Notes under the pieces: model-generated | The model's input: the letters and a program-made list of their open reading frames with translations, nothing else | Database searches by the model: none | What the model was told of the DNA's origin: nothing | Assembly: GCA_963931865.1 (NCBI GenBank) | Contig: OZ007509.1 | Span: 18,720,440 to 18,784,439 of the forward strand | Reading direction: 5' to 3' | DNA: 64,000 bases | Source: Axinella damicornis | Lineage: Eukaryota; Porifera; Demospongiae; Axinellida; Axinellidae | Made by a program: the position numbers and the translations under genes | Shown here: positions 45,101 to 56,200 of the stretch, one piece after another | How positions within the stretch are numbered: the first letter of the stretch is position 1 | Layout of the letters: each line of letters starts with the position of its first letter

Positions 45101-48100
45101 CTTACTAACCTACTCCTAGCAAGCTCTGCCTTGTATTGGCCTACATCAAGGGCGCATCGACCCTGCATTCATGCATCCTCGGCGTCCTCAAAGTCTAGTT
45201 GTAGTGGCTTTGAAATCAGTCAGTTTTGAAAAGAAGTATAGCTCAAGGTTTAACTTTAATTCACAAGCAGTTTAAGTAACCTGGTTTTCCAGATAAAGCG
45301 AGGTAAGGTTCCAAGACGTTTCCCAGGAACTGCAGGCAGACCTCCATATCTCAGGAAGAGACACAAGTAGGTTCAGAGTAGTTACAATTACATGCTGTTT
45401 ATGTTTCGTGGAGTTGCCAAACTCCTGGCTACGTGCAATCGATAGTGGTGAGATTAGATTCACAATGAATTCCTAAAATCACTTGTGTTAAACTGGATCT
45501 TGTGTACTAAAGACGGTATTCTACAAGCGAACTGATCTGCAGACCTTGAAATGCCTGGAGAATAATTATGTAGCTTCAAGGCTGTAACTCGGCATGCTTC
45601 AGTGTATGTAACGGATGAAAATGACGGTCATGGGAAAGGGCCTATATTCGTAGGTGCTTCTTTTTTCTCATGCTCCGTCAGTACATTGTTATTATAGACA
45701 AGTAATAAAAAACATTAAAAATGTAGCAGGATGTAGGGATACCAGAACGGCAAAAAGTAAGGAAACAAGAGGGATGATCGAACATAACAGTGAAGTATAC
45801 AACCCCCCTACGAGTTGTATACTTCACTGTTATGTTCGATCATCCCTCTTGTTTCCTTACTTTTTGCCGTTCTGGTATCCCTACATCCTGCTACATTTTT
45901 AATGTTTTTTATTACTTGTTTATGTACATTTTTTTAGCAGCAGGCGCATGTTTGAGCTGAAGTTTGCTGTCACAGAGCAGAAGTCAGCGACCTCATAGGC
46001 ACCTGGGCAATAGGTGTCCTTGCCTTGGTATATGGACAATATTACACAGGTAGATCTATTACACTTCCAGCATTGGCTGAAGAACCAGGCCTGGGCATTA
46101 GCCTCGTTCCCAGGCCGCGTGGGAGGGTCTTCTCTCCTCCCACGCGGCCTGGGAACGAGGCTAGCCTGGGCATCTGAAGTCAACCCTTCCCTGGATGGAT
46201 GACAAAGCCAGTTCTCCCTGTCTGAAGACCATAGGCAGTTTATATTACTAGTAGGGACATTCATGTGTTGTTAAACCATACTTGAGTCTTGAGATAGGCA
46301 TTCATCCTGCTCACAGAATACAGTAGGTAGCAAAATAGTTTAATCATGCGTACAGGGACTTACCCCAGTCTTATACAGAGCTAGAGTGCCTCGAAACTTT
46401 GACGCTATTATCGCATATTTCCCCGCTGTGTTTCTAATTCAGCGATCTTGAGTAATAATTACGTTATCGTTGCTAAGTGATCGTTTATGCGCGCATGCGT
46501 AAAGATGATTTAAATGGCTTTTGAGCGGGTAGCTGCAGGCGCCTGATGTGAGACTTCGAAAAAAGCGATAGGCTGGTGCACTGCTCGGTGTAAAATGCTG
46601 CTGTTTCGTGCGTAAACCATCATGAGAGATTGAGGCGACGTAGAGCTAGCCCGTCTGAAAGAAAGAAGAAAGAAAAACAATTTGCCCATTTTGCCGGCGA
46701 GTGCCTCGGTTGACTTGTGGTACTTTCGCGACGGCTTTTCGCGGCGTGAGGAGTCTTGTTGGTCATGAAAAACCTCGAAGATGAACGGTATGTAGTTATA
46801 AAGGTTTATAAGTGTACCGTTTCTGAGATTTGGAGAGATATTTTGTATTGGCATGTATTGCGTGTACGTCGTATCCCTACATATAGAGTCTATGATAGAC
46901 AAGTGGATATTTACGTGACAAAAAGCAGGTGGTGTGTTAAGATATGGGGATGAACTGAATCAATCGTCTAGATTTTTCTTGCAGTACATACATGAGGGCA
47001 TTTGGGAATAGGGCCGTATGGGATTTTAATCAGTGAATTTTGAACTTTTGCACTGGAGTGTGACAAGTTAACCCTTTAGCTAACTACAGAGAATAGCTAC
47101 TTCCCACCAAGAAAACACATTTCATGCATTCAGCGCACACCACCTTCGTAGGTGCTCCTCTCCCACAGCATTCGCTCCTCAGCGGCCAGACTTGGTGGGG
47201 CTCACACACATGGAGAGCCACCTCTGGCATTCATGACCCCCACAAGCCCAGCAATCGGAGGTCATGATCAAAGGTGGATGTCAGCCAGATTCTCGCCCAG
47301 GATCTCCCTAAACTGGGGCCAGTTCTGACTGCTGGCACATCATACTCCATCAATCTGCATGTTTTCTTGAGGACCCATCTGAGACCCTCAGTTGGGTCTA
47401 TGAATCTCATTAAAATCAAAGATCTCGAGGGGGCATTTTCACACAAAGTTTAAATGACGTCTATAGATGTCATTGGTAGGCCTGAGGATTTTATGCTGGG
47501 AATAATTTGAGCATAATAGGCTGACGGAAGAATTGAGAATAATTTGGGAATAATCCGTAGAGGAATAATCTAATTTCTCTTCCGGAAGTCTAACATGTGG
47601 CCATGTGGTGAAGTCAAAATGGTGGACAGTAGTGAAACGAGTGCGGCTAGTGTTGTGTCTGTTGACCCAGTCTGCATCGACTCAGACCAAGAGCCAGACG
47701 CTGCGCCCCCTACGTTTCTGAGTCACCTTCACGCAGCTGATCCTGCCGATATATCGAGACCTTGGAAGTTGAAGAATTGAGAATAGTACACGTTTTGTTG
47801 AGCATAACTGTTGCTTGAGAAAGAATAATACTCCTATTTTGTGAGAATACAAGAATAGAATAATGGGCTATTTTTGGAGAATAATATCCTCAGGCCTAGT
47901 CATTAGGGCTTAAGGGGTTAATTAAGGTAGTCTTAAGATGATTGAGATCAGCAAAATACCACAACTTTGCTCATGGATAATATATCCTGTTGTCATGCTA
48001 TGTTTCGTGTGTTTCTGATGCTCTGGTCCAACTATGTATATATAAAACTTGTAGCAACCTACACAGATTGATTCGCTAGCATATTGAATACAAACGAGCT

Positions 48101-49597
48101 AGAAAACCTTTAACGCATGATTATCCCACTTGTAACTGGCTATCTATCCTAAGAAGGCAGACTGACAGTGTTTGAATGTGACTCTACCATGCACCAACTC
48201 ACTTGTTTAGTTACATGATTAAGGCAGTGAATGCCTTATGGTGGTAAGTTTAATTTTAGCCTCCTTTTCTCTTTTCTGTAGAAAAGAAAGACAATATGCA
48301 GAATCGTACCATTCTGGCATTGCTAACTGCTGTAATAGCTCTAACAGTACTAACTCTTGTTCTACTGGGACTTGTGATAGCTTCGTTTGTGAACACAACC
48401 AACCAAGGGATGGAAATACAGACAATCCAGGCAAAAGTCAGTGTCCAAAGGAAGGAGCTGGATAGCTTGCATAATAACTCAACCACAAGCGACAATGAGA
48501 TCACAGCATTGTACTCCTATGTGGACTCACTAGAGAGCAATATCAATGCACTAAGAGCCACCATAGAAGCATTCGAACAAAACAATGGAACGTATGGCCT
48601 CTGGGTCAAACTGAATTTGCTCAATCAAAGCCAGATTGCAACAGAAACACAACTAGAAGAAACAACCCTTCAACTGTCAGGTTCCATCGAAGCCCTGAAT
48701 TACAGCCTAAGTGCAGCAGAAACCCAAATAGAAGATCAACTGTCAAGTTCCATCGAAGCCCTGAATTACAGCCTACGTGCAAGAGAAACTGAAATAGAAG
48801 ATCAACTGTCAAGTTCCATCAAATCCCTGAATTACAGCCTACGTGTAGCAGAAACCCAAATAGAAGATCAACTGTCAAGTTCCATCGAAGCCCTGAATTA
48901 CAGCCTACGTGTAGCAGAAACCCAAATAGAAGATCAACTGTCAAGTTCCATCGAAGCCCTGAATTACAGCCTACGTGTAGCAGAAACCCAAATAGAAGAT
49001 CAACTGTCAAGTTCCATCGAAGCCCTGAATTATAGCCTAAGGGCAGCAGAAACCGAACTGTCAAGTTCCATCAAAGCCCTGAATTATAACTTAACCGCAG
49101 CAGAAACCCAACTAGATCAACTGTCAAGCTCCATCAAAGTCTTGAATTACAACCTAAGTGCAGCAGAAGCCCAAATCGAAGAGCAAGTGTCAGGTTTCAC
49201 CAAAACCCTGAACGATTTTTGGAATTCTACTGCTCAACTGGTGACTGACCTCAGGTCTGAACTAAATCTGAGAGCGGATGAACTGAGATCATCAATTGAT
49301 ATCACGGCAGCCAATCTCACATCTGAAATACACACGGAAGTAGGTCAACTGCAAGCCTCTACTAATACCACAGCAATCCAACTCAGATCTGAAATAGATG
49401 GAATAGAGCAGGAATTATCTTCCGTTGAGACCACAGTGCATAGCCTCGATGGATTGCCAACCCAAGTATCTCAACTGACCTCTGCAGTAAGTGATCTATC
49501 AAGCTTGGTTAATAGATTACTAAGCAGTGCAGGAGCCCCACACGCCATACCTGCTTTACTTTTTTCAGTGACTTTGGTATGCATTTGTATTCTGTAG
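42122..49597 (+). CDS. Membrane-anchored repeat coiled-coil glycoprotein (tetherin-like topology), probable two exons
   Basis: The main exon 48282-49597 follows a TTTTCTGTAG acceptor. It encodes an N-terminal hydrophobic helix (L-A-L-L-T-A-V-I-A-L-T-V...), a long predicted coiled coil and a C-terminal hydrophobic tail (A-L-L-F-S-V-T-L-V-C-I-C-I-L) behind S-S-A-G-A-P, resembling a GPI signal. Eight near-identical 22-residue repeats (D-Q-L-S-S-S-I-E-A-L-N-Y-S-L-R) each carry an N-x-S/T sequon. Exon 1 (42122-42188, Met-Ser-Gly-Asp, donor GTACGT) joins in phase 1 and gives a short cytoplasmic tail; this link over a 6-kb intron is less certain, and translation could instead start at 48296. The product is about 460 residues. 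One membrane helix, an extracellular coiled coil and a GPI-like tail recall BST2/tetherin topology, but I see no sequence homology and infer no function. Confidence 0.7.
42449..42532. mobile_element. Short hairpin element, GCCTCGTTCCCAG family
   Basis: Arms TAGCCTCGTTCCCAGTACCA and their inverse meet around GTACTAAGCAGC. Flanks CTGATTTCCT on both sides fit a 10-bp target duplication. It is in the long intron of the coiled-coil gene. Confidence 0.88.
42533..44038. other. Intronic or intergenic stretch, nothing recognised
   Basis: AT-rich sequence with short frames only. I see no domain, repeat array or terminal inverted repeat. Confidence 0.5.
44039..44758. mobile_element. MULE-like foldback MITE (44048-44749) with 9-bp target duplication CTTAAATAT
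   Basis: Long inverted arms start GGCCGTCTACAATC and run through tandem TGGACTGGACTCAC units, then GTAGGACAGAAGCT, then TTTAATGAGCTTCA at the centre. CTTAAATAT flanks both ends exactly. About 143-158 bp at the right end is tandemly duplicated (44449-44606, 44607-44749). The inner arm shares sequence with 54573-55101, but the outer ends differ. Confidence 0.85.
45699..45918. repeat. Perfect 105-bp palindrome with 10-nt loop
   Basis: Arms 45699-45803 and 45814-45918 are exact reverse complements by eye, with loop CCCCCTACGA. The ends are CAAGTAATAAAAAACATT and its inverse. No coding sense; no clear target duplication. Confidence 0.95.
46099..46163. mobile_element. Short hairpin element, GCCTCGTTCCCAG family
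   Basis: TAGCCTCGTTCCCAGGCCGC, then GTGGGAGG, folds onto its inverse around TCTTCT. GCCTGGGCAT on both sides fits a 10-bp target duplication. Confidence 0.9.
47068..47921. mobile_element. piggyBac-like MITE, copy 1 (47072-47917), TTAA flanks
   Basis: TTAA CCCTTTAG at the left and CTTAAGGGG TTAA at the right are inverted, with TTAA duplication. The body shares long blocks (GCATTCAGCGCACACCAC, CACAAGCCCAGCAATCGGAG, TCTATGAATCTCATTAAAAT) with 58957-59555. It contains a second insertion, 47477-47898. Confidence 0.75.
47477..47898. mobile_element. Nested hAT-type non-autonomous element inside the piggyBac-like MITE
   Basis: Ends TAGGCCTGAGGATTTTAT and (inverted) TAGGCCTGAGGATATTAT; flanks GTCATTGG and GTCATTAG match at 7 of 8 positions. 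The inside is rich in AGAATAAT motifs and a short frame at 47595-47780 that I do not recognise. A related end, TAGGCCTTGCCGATTATGCT, occurs at 49923. Confidence 0.65.
48673..49190 (+). repeat. 66-bp in-frame coding repeats, about eight units
   Basis: Each unit contains GATCAACTGTCAAGTTCCAT and CCTGAATTACAGCCTA and encodes 22 residues. Some neighbouring units are almost identical at DNA level, which implies recent expansion or gene conversion. One unit is shortened by loss of the A-Q-I-E-D-Q part. Confidence 0.95.
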
Positions 49598-51338
49598 CCA
49601 CTGATTTTACACATCATGCACGTATTTTGTTCTTGCACGTATACTGTTATGCCAAAAGACAACATAAATATAATATTGTTTTCAGTAATAGCTTTAGTGA
49701 GTCCCATGCACCTGCAAAACGTGTTCAGATATATTGCTTTCAAACATGACCATATTCTGTTATCCCTTGTTTTCATCGGCTTTTATCCATGATTTACTAT
49801 AATCCATATAATTATAGCTATTATACATCTTCTATTGTATATATTGATTTGCAATTGTACCTTATTCGTTAAATCCAATAATAGCTGATGTTCGGGGGGG
49901 GGGGGGGGGGGGGGGGGGGGGGTAGGCCTTGCCGATTATGCTCAAAAATTGTCCTATTATGCTATTCTCCAATGCTCTTAATTATGCTATTCTTCAATGC
50001 TCTTAATTATGCTTCCATGATTTCTTTAGTATGCTCACATTATGCTCGTTCATATCATTCATAAGCACACGTGGCCTTGTGGTCTATTAGGTAAAACTCT
50101 GTGCAGTGACGCCCTGTACCGGAAGTAGACATTGACAGTCAGCTAGTTCTAGCTGTGCTATCACACATAAACTAAAATCAACCAGACCATTAATTATGCT
50201 CTTCATTATTTTATTATGCAGCCGGCCTGTCAAACATGAAAAGATCAATCTGCTAAATTTGGCAGAAACAGGAGACAGACAGGCTGGGCACACTGACAGA
50301 GCACATAATTTGAGCTCTGACGGTTCCATTAATGATTGTTGACTGTCTGTCACATAGTAAACGTATACATCTATGCCAGTACTTGATCTTCCGGAGATCA
50401 ATACTACGGCATAGCTCAGCCGGCTGATCTGCACTGCAGACTGGCAGAGTCACTGACAATCCAACATTTGAAGGGTGCAACAAAATAGTTAGTGTCCCCT
50501 TCCAAGCAATACTAGGAAATAGAAATAGGGTACAATTTAGGTCTGCAAATTAGCTACTACGTATAATAGCAGTCTCGTTCGTTAATTCGGGTACGCGGTG
50601 GAGGCCTGGGAGGTCGAGGAGTAATTGTGATGACGTCATAACGGCTAGGTAAAAGTTTGACCTTCTTTTGTGTTGGAAACAGACTCTTCAACAGTACTAG
50701 TACCAGACGTGCAGCAGGTGCGTAAGTCATAAACATTAGCCATAGGTATGACTAGACATGCTAGATCTATGTAGCGTCTGGCCCATGCGAAACTAGATAT
50801 AGAGAACGTGATTTCACGATGCATGCTGCGCGCGCTACGCCAAGAGCATTGGAATTTCAAACGTGTTTTCTACCTGGCACCGGCTTCAGCCGAGAACAGT
50901 TTACCGGACGTGCAGCAGGTAGGTCATGCAAGTGTCACCAAGTACAGTAACAAATCTTAAAGCTAGTCACCGCTAGCGGTGCTACCAATGCATGGACAAT
51001 ACATAATTATATGATTATGCCATATGTGGCTGATTTGTAGCCTCGTACCCAGTCCCACGCCCAGCTTTTCGTCGCTGCTTAGTATAGTATGATAAAGCGG
51101 CTGGTGTTCAAAATCAAACTAGTAATTTGACAGCCACACCCATCCATGAGATTATATATATCGTTGATCACTGAAGAGCTTGGGACTGAGGCTGGGGTGC
51201 ATGCAGGCGTATATGGTGGCTAGTGTACATACCTCCGGATTCTGGAGGGTGCAACAGGAGATAATCACTAGCCTTGTGTGGCCAGACCTCAGTCCTTTTG
51301 ATACGCACGGACCGTTTATTGCATTCCAAGTTGACCCA

Positions 51339-51376
<38 letters not shown>

Positions 51377-53229
51377 CTTTGGCGGCAATAATTGGACCCC
51401 CGGGCTATTTTTTACCTAGGTCCAATTTTTTCATGACAGGGCCTGGCTGCATGTGCGAGACCAGCACTGTCCTGTGATATTAGCAGCTGAAAGTCTCTCT
51501 TGTGTTGTACGGCATGACTGTAGCTAGGTAGTTTATTAGGTGAAGTGTACATAGCAGACAATTTTGCCTTGTTCCATGTTTTGGGGATGTTCCCCCAATT
51601 ACAGCATGCAGGCCTTACTCCCAAGTAAGGCCTGCATCCAAGGCTATGACCGGCTACGAATGTCATGCTCACAGTGTCCGTCTCAGCAGTAGGCAGTCCT
51701 CTCTCTGTCCTAGCTGTCTCATGCATAAGGTAGATGTAATCATTGAGGCAGGATAGAGCCCTCACTCCATGGGAAGGAGTCCTCATTCCGTTAGAGACCC
51801 AACTCCAGGACTGGATTTGCCACACATAATATAGTCTGAGCTGACAAAGCACTATCGAGATACCTTAAGGTCACTATTATTTGCGGGTACTAATTTTAGC
51901 GAATTGGGCATGCAGCGGATTTGGCGAGTATTAATTTTAGCGTTTTAACTCACCAGAGCTGCTGGCAACTTATCTGTTCAAGAGGCAACCACACTGTTCA
52001 GTCTGCTGGTAAAGGCTAGTGCAACAGGTAGGACAAACTCACTTTTCAGAATGATGTCTCAGGTCTTGCTCTCACCTCGTAGATATATCGATAGCCTCTG
52101 ATTCTTACTATACAGCTAACTACCTTCGCAGATCGCTTCGTAGGCGGCTAGCTTGTGACTCGCTCCAATTAATGCACATGTATGTGACGTCACATGCTGC
52201 TAATACTATTGTTTGCGGGTTCGAAATTTAGCGATTTTTTCGAATTCGCTAAAATTCGCTAAAATTAATACCCGCAAATAATAGTGACCTTAAGGTATAC
52301 GTATCTCCACCCGATTTTCAGTGCTATATAAACAACCATCTTGGTAGTTGAATACACAGAGTAGGAACTAGTGCTGGGCAATACCAACTACCAGGTATCA
52401 ATACTACCAATACCAGGTTCAAATGTGGTATCAAGTACTGAGACTGGTATCGGTTGATACCGAATACTGTACATTTATGTGGCCCAGGCACGTGCTAGAA
52501 GCAGAGTCTGACTCCAAGTCTGACCTATACCTACAGCAGGCCTATAGGCCTTGTAGAAGAGAATATCCTGTCTTCGACCCACTGATGTGTACGTTGCTGC
52601 TCTTTGACCATGTTGGGATCATCATTAATGAAGGGGGGTCGAAGTATTCAGATTGTATCGGTATCGGCCAATACCAGCACAAAAGTACTTGGTATCGGTA
52701 TCGAAATTCAAGATGTGGTATTGCCCAGCACTTGACCAATCAGCACTGCTCATTCAGTCATTCCTTGACAACGACAATATAGCCTAGGGAATCGAAGACA
52801 ATACAGGAAGCTAGACCTAACCAAGCCACATCTGCTGCTCACTCAATATAATATTTTCCATTATGTGTGAACATTGTGTGTGCATAATTTGTGCATGGAA
52901 ACATCACGTTTTAGTGTTGCATGCATACACATGCACACACATGCAATGTTTCCATGCACAAATTATACCATGTTTTTCAGGTTGCTAGCTTGATCCGTGC
53001 AAAATTGCAAAATGTCACGTGACTCAATAGAATCCAAGGTGAATGACATCTTAGTGCATGGATTCAAGTCACAGGTCATAGTTCACAGTTTTGCATTCCG
53101 ATTTTGGATCACGCAAACAACCTGAATAACATGGTATGCACACAAACACAACGGAATTCGACTGTATCACTGAGTGTGTCATGACTTTAATTAGGATCTA
53201 ACTCATCCAAATCTCCCACCCTCTATAGA
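49598..53229. other. Intergenic stretch with repeats, no gene recognised
   Basis: It holds two poly-G tracts (49894-49922 and 51339-51373) and a dispersed repeat shared with 22560-22680 (GAGAACAGTTTACCGGACGT at 50881-50904). Another block, AACAGACTCTTCAACAGTAC, is shared with 62847-62866. A repeat at 51488-51620 is shared with 63750-63990 (GTCTCTCTTGTGTTGTACGG). A degenerate GCCTCGTACCCAGTCCCACG half-hairpin lies at 51041. Confidence 0.55.
51861..52297. mobile_element. TA-flanked MITE with palindromic CCTTAAGG ends
   Basis: Left CCTTAAGGTCACTATTATTT and right AAATAATAGTGACCTTAAGG are exact inverses, continued by GCGGGTACTAATTTTAGCGA against its near-inverse. TA lies on both sides. The 433-bp body has no coding sequence. 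Confidence 0.85.
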
Positions 53230-56200
53230 ATGGCCTCCATTTTCTCCTCCAAGTTTGGTCGAACCAAAGCATACGAGCCGTCTCCAAGGTGGGGTCACTA
53301 TGCTGCTCCAGTTGGGGGAAGGTGCCTCCTCTGGGGTGGCCGTGTTCCAGACTTCTCAACTAGTGGCAGAAAGAAACTAGCATCGACTGTTGAGATCTTT
53401 GACCCCTACGTGGAGGTGTGGGAGCAGCAAGCTACATCCGGAGTCTCGCCCCCTGGACTGTACGTGGGAGAGTGTGCATCGCTGTCGGGGCAGCTGTATT
53501 CATTTGGAGGGTGGGATGGTGCATCTTATTACAATTCCCTTCACATGTTGGATCCCACCTCACTTGAGTGGAAGAAGTTACGAGTTCTGAACCAGGCTGA
53601 TGGGCCAATGAGGAATTATGGATGTGGAATGGTTTCCTACAATGGAGACCGACTGGCATTGTTTGGAGGCTATGGCATTCCCACAGGCCCCACTCAGCCT
53701 GGGGCAACCTTTACCAGACACACTGATGGGAGGGGGTGGAGCAATGAGCTCCACACCTTCAACATCAATGAAGGTATGTGAGCAATTCAAGTAGCAAGAA
53801 TACAAACCGCTACTTTCCCAAAATTTATAATGACTTCATTGTGTGAAGTGCATAAATACAAGTGGCCGCCGTGCATTTTGGACTGCCTGTTCCAGCACAT
53901 GCAGTGTTTATGTTAGGGTGTGCACGTCACGGTATTAGTTGCCTGTGCTGTTGTGCTGTTGTAGTGTAGTCCAGTGGACGGGTACGTGTGTATATTGGGA
54001 TGAACTAGTTGTGATGGTTCACACTAACTTCCTGGCTCCACCCTCCCAACGTGTGTGCCCAACTGAACCACAGGTGGATGGGGGAGCCATAGCCGCAGAG
54101 TACAGGAGCCAGTGTTGCAATGTGCAAGTATCGGCATACGTGTACTTCCAGAGACGTACCTGCATAGGCAACGCCTCGGTTAAAATTCACTTTTTGTGTG
54201 TGTGTCCACATAATTATATGCTAACATCACTAAGCATGTGGTTCTGTGGAATCACAAACACTCTAGATGAGCCCGGAGGATACCCATAAGCCCATAAGAA
54301 TTTAAATGGGGGGTTTAATATTAGGCGTTAAATACTTTGTACATTCTTCTGCTTCTTTAAGCTGTTTGCAGTAGTAGGTAATGAGTTACCAGCATTGCAT
54401 TCACCATCTTTTGTGCCTATATAACATTGTGGGCAGGTTCCCAACTGTATGAGTTCCTTCTGTACTGTCCTGTGCATAGACTGACGTGTGCTCACATGAT
54501 AGTATACCTGACCATGTACTAGGTCTTAGCTAGGTCATCATTTCATTTCTGCATTTACCAGCTAGTGCAGAGGGGCAAGTGGAAAAGGCAGATACGGTCG
54601 GACGCGGACGTGGACGCGGACACGGACACGAACCAAAACTCATTTTTCAGCCCTTTGCAGTGTAGGACAGAAGCTAAACATGGTTATTCATTGCTAAAGT
54701 TGCTTGCTTAGTGTCTTTCCTCGAGTCAGCAGAGGTCAAAGGCCACATGCATATTTAATGAGCTAAAGTTCGAGCTTCGATCAGCCATGGTATAGGAATA
54801 TTGTTTCTGCTTCCTATGCTTTGGCAAAAGGCCTGAGTTTGGTCATAGATATAAGACACGTCTTATATGTATGGTTTGGTTTCTGCACTAAAAATAAATG
54901 CTCTTCTAATCTTTTCGTTGAAGCTCATTAAATATACACGTGGCCTTTGACCTCTGCTGACTGGTTCAATAGGCTAAGCAAGCAACTTTAGCGAATGAAT
55001 AACCATGTTTAGCTTCTGTCCTACACTGCAAAGGGCTGAAAAATGAGTTTTGGTTCGCGTCCGTGCCCGCGTCCGACCGTATCCGCCTTTTCCACTTGCC
55101 CAGTGCAGAGGGTGTTGACTATATAGCTCTCAAGAGATACAATTATGATAGTCCTGTGCCTAATTATGAATGCCATCCTGGGAACTAAACATTGAAAACT
55201 ATCACATGACAATCACCGTGATGGTGTTGTCACTCTGGGCTGGTCACGTTCAAGATGAGCCCCTGATATTATATCCATTAGTTAGGAAGCAAGAATATAA
55301 TTTTCTGCAGGCAAGTGGTCCATCCCAACCACCACTGGCCCTAGGCCCCCTCCCTGCGCCTACTTCTCCTTCACTGCCGTCAGTGACCATCTTGCAGTGC
55401 TGTTTGGAGGATGGCAACCAGGACATGGAAGCAGAGTCAGTGACTGCTATATTGTGAATTTCAAGACAATGGTAGGTATTCTGTAATAGCTCAAGTATGG
55501 AAGTCATGCAACACATGCCACACTAGAAATAAGTGCACACTCAGTGGGAGGGGCAGCTACAGTTGTCCAGGGATGCGGTCAATACTATGAACAACATTCA
55601 ATTACAACAAGCCGCAGTAGAATTCACAATTTGTATGTATGCATATTGTGTCACTTGTCCCAGAAGTGGACCAAACTGGAGAGGGCCAAAGGAGCCCCTT
55701 GGCCAGCAGAGAGAGCAGACCATGCTGCCTGCTGCCTCAACTATGGACAGGATCACCCCCAGGTGCTGGTCACTGGGGGTGTGGATAAGAATGACAACAT
55801 CATCAATGACATGTGGATCCTGGATGTCCAGTCTGGGAGGTGGAGGGAGGTGAGTGGTGATGTACATATAAATGTATGGCTGGTTCAATCTCTTTGTCCA
55901 TCTCTTGTGTGTCCATTGTCTGTCCACTGGAAAAATTAAAATCTCGCAACATAGACCCTCAAAAACCTTCGAGATGGACTTAAACAAGAGCAAATAGAAA
56001 AAGCTGCTCTATGTCACTGTGTACCTAACTGAAGTCAAGGTGCTTCATTTCGCTGTTATTCTGGCTATTTCATCATAACATTGGCTGCAACCCTTCGTGA
56101 TAACAGATTCTTTTCAAGTACTGCAGTTGAAAGCTTCGAGGTGACCACCAGGAAAGTCTTGTCCCACCATTTATATACTTCACAGACGTCATGGCTATTG

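Noticed and set aside
46739..46790. Possible first exon (Met-Lys-Asn-Leu-Glu-Asp-Glu, donor GTATGT) for the coiled-coil gene
   Set aside because: Its phase (2) does not fit the 48282 acceptor frame, whereas the 42122-42188 exon (phase 1) does.
48673..49190. Regular 66-bp repeats considered as a CRISPR-like array
   Set aside because: There are no unique spacers; repeats are contiguous, in frame and coding in a eukaryotic gene.
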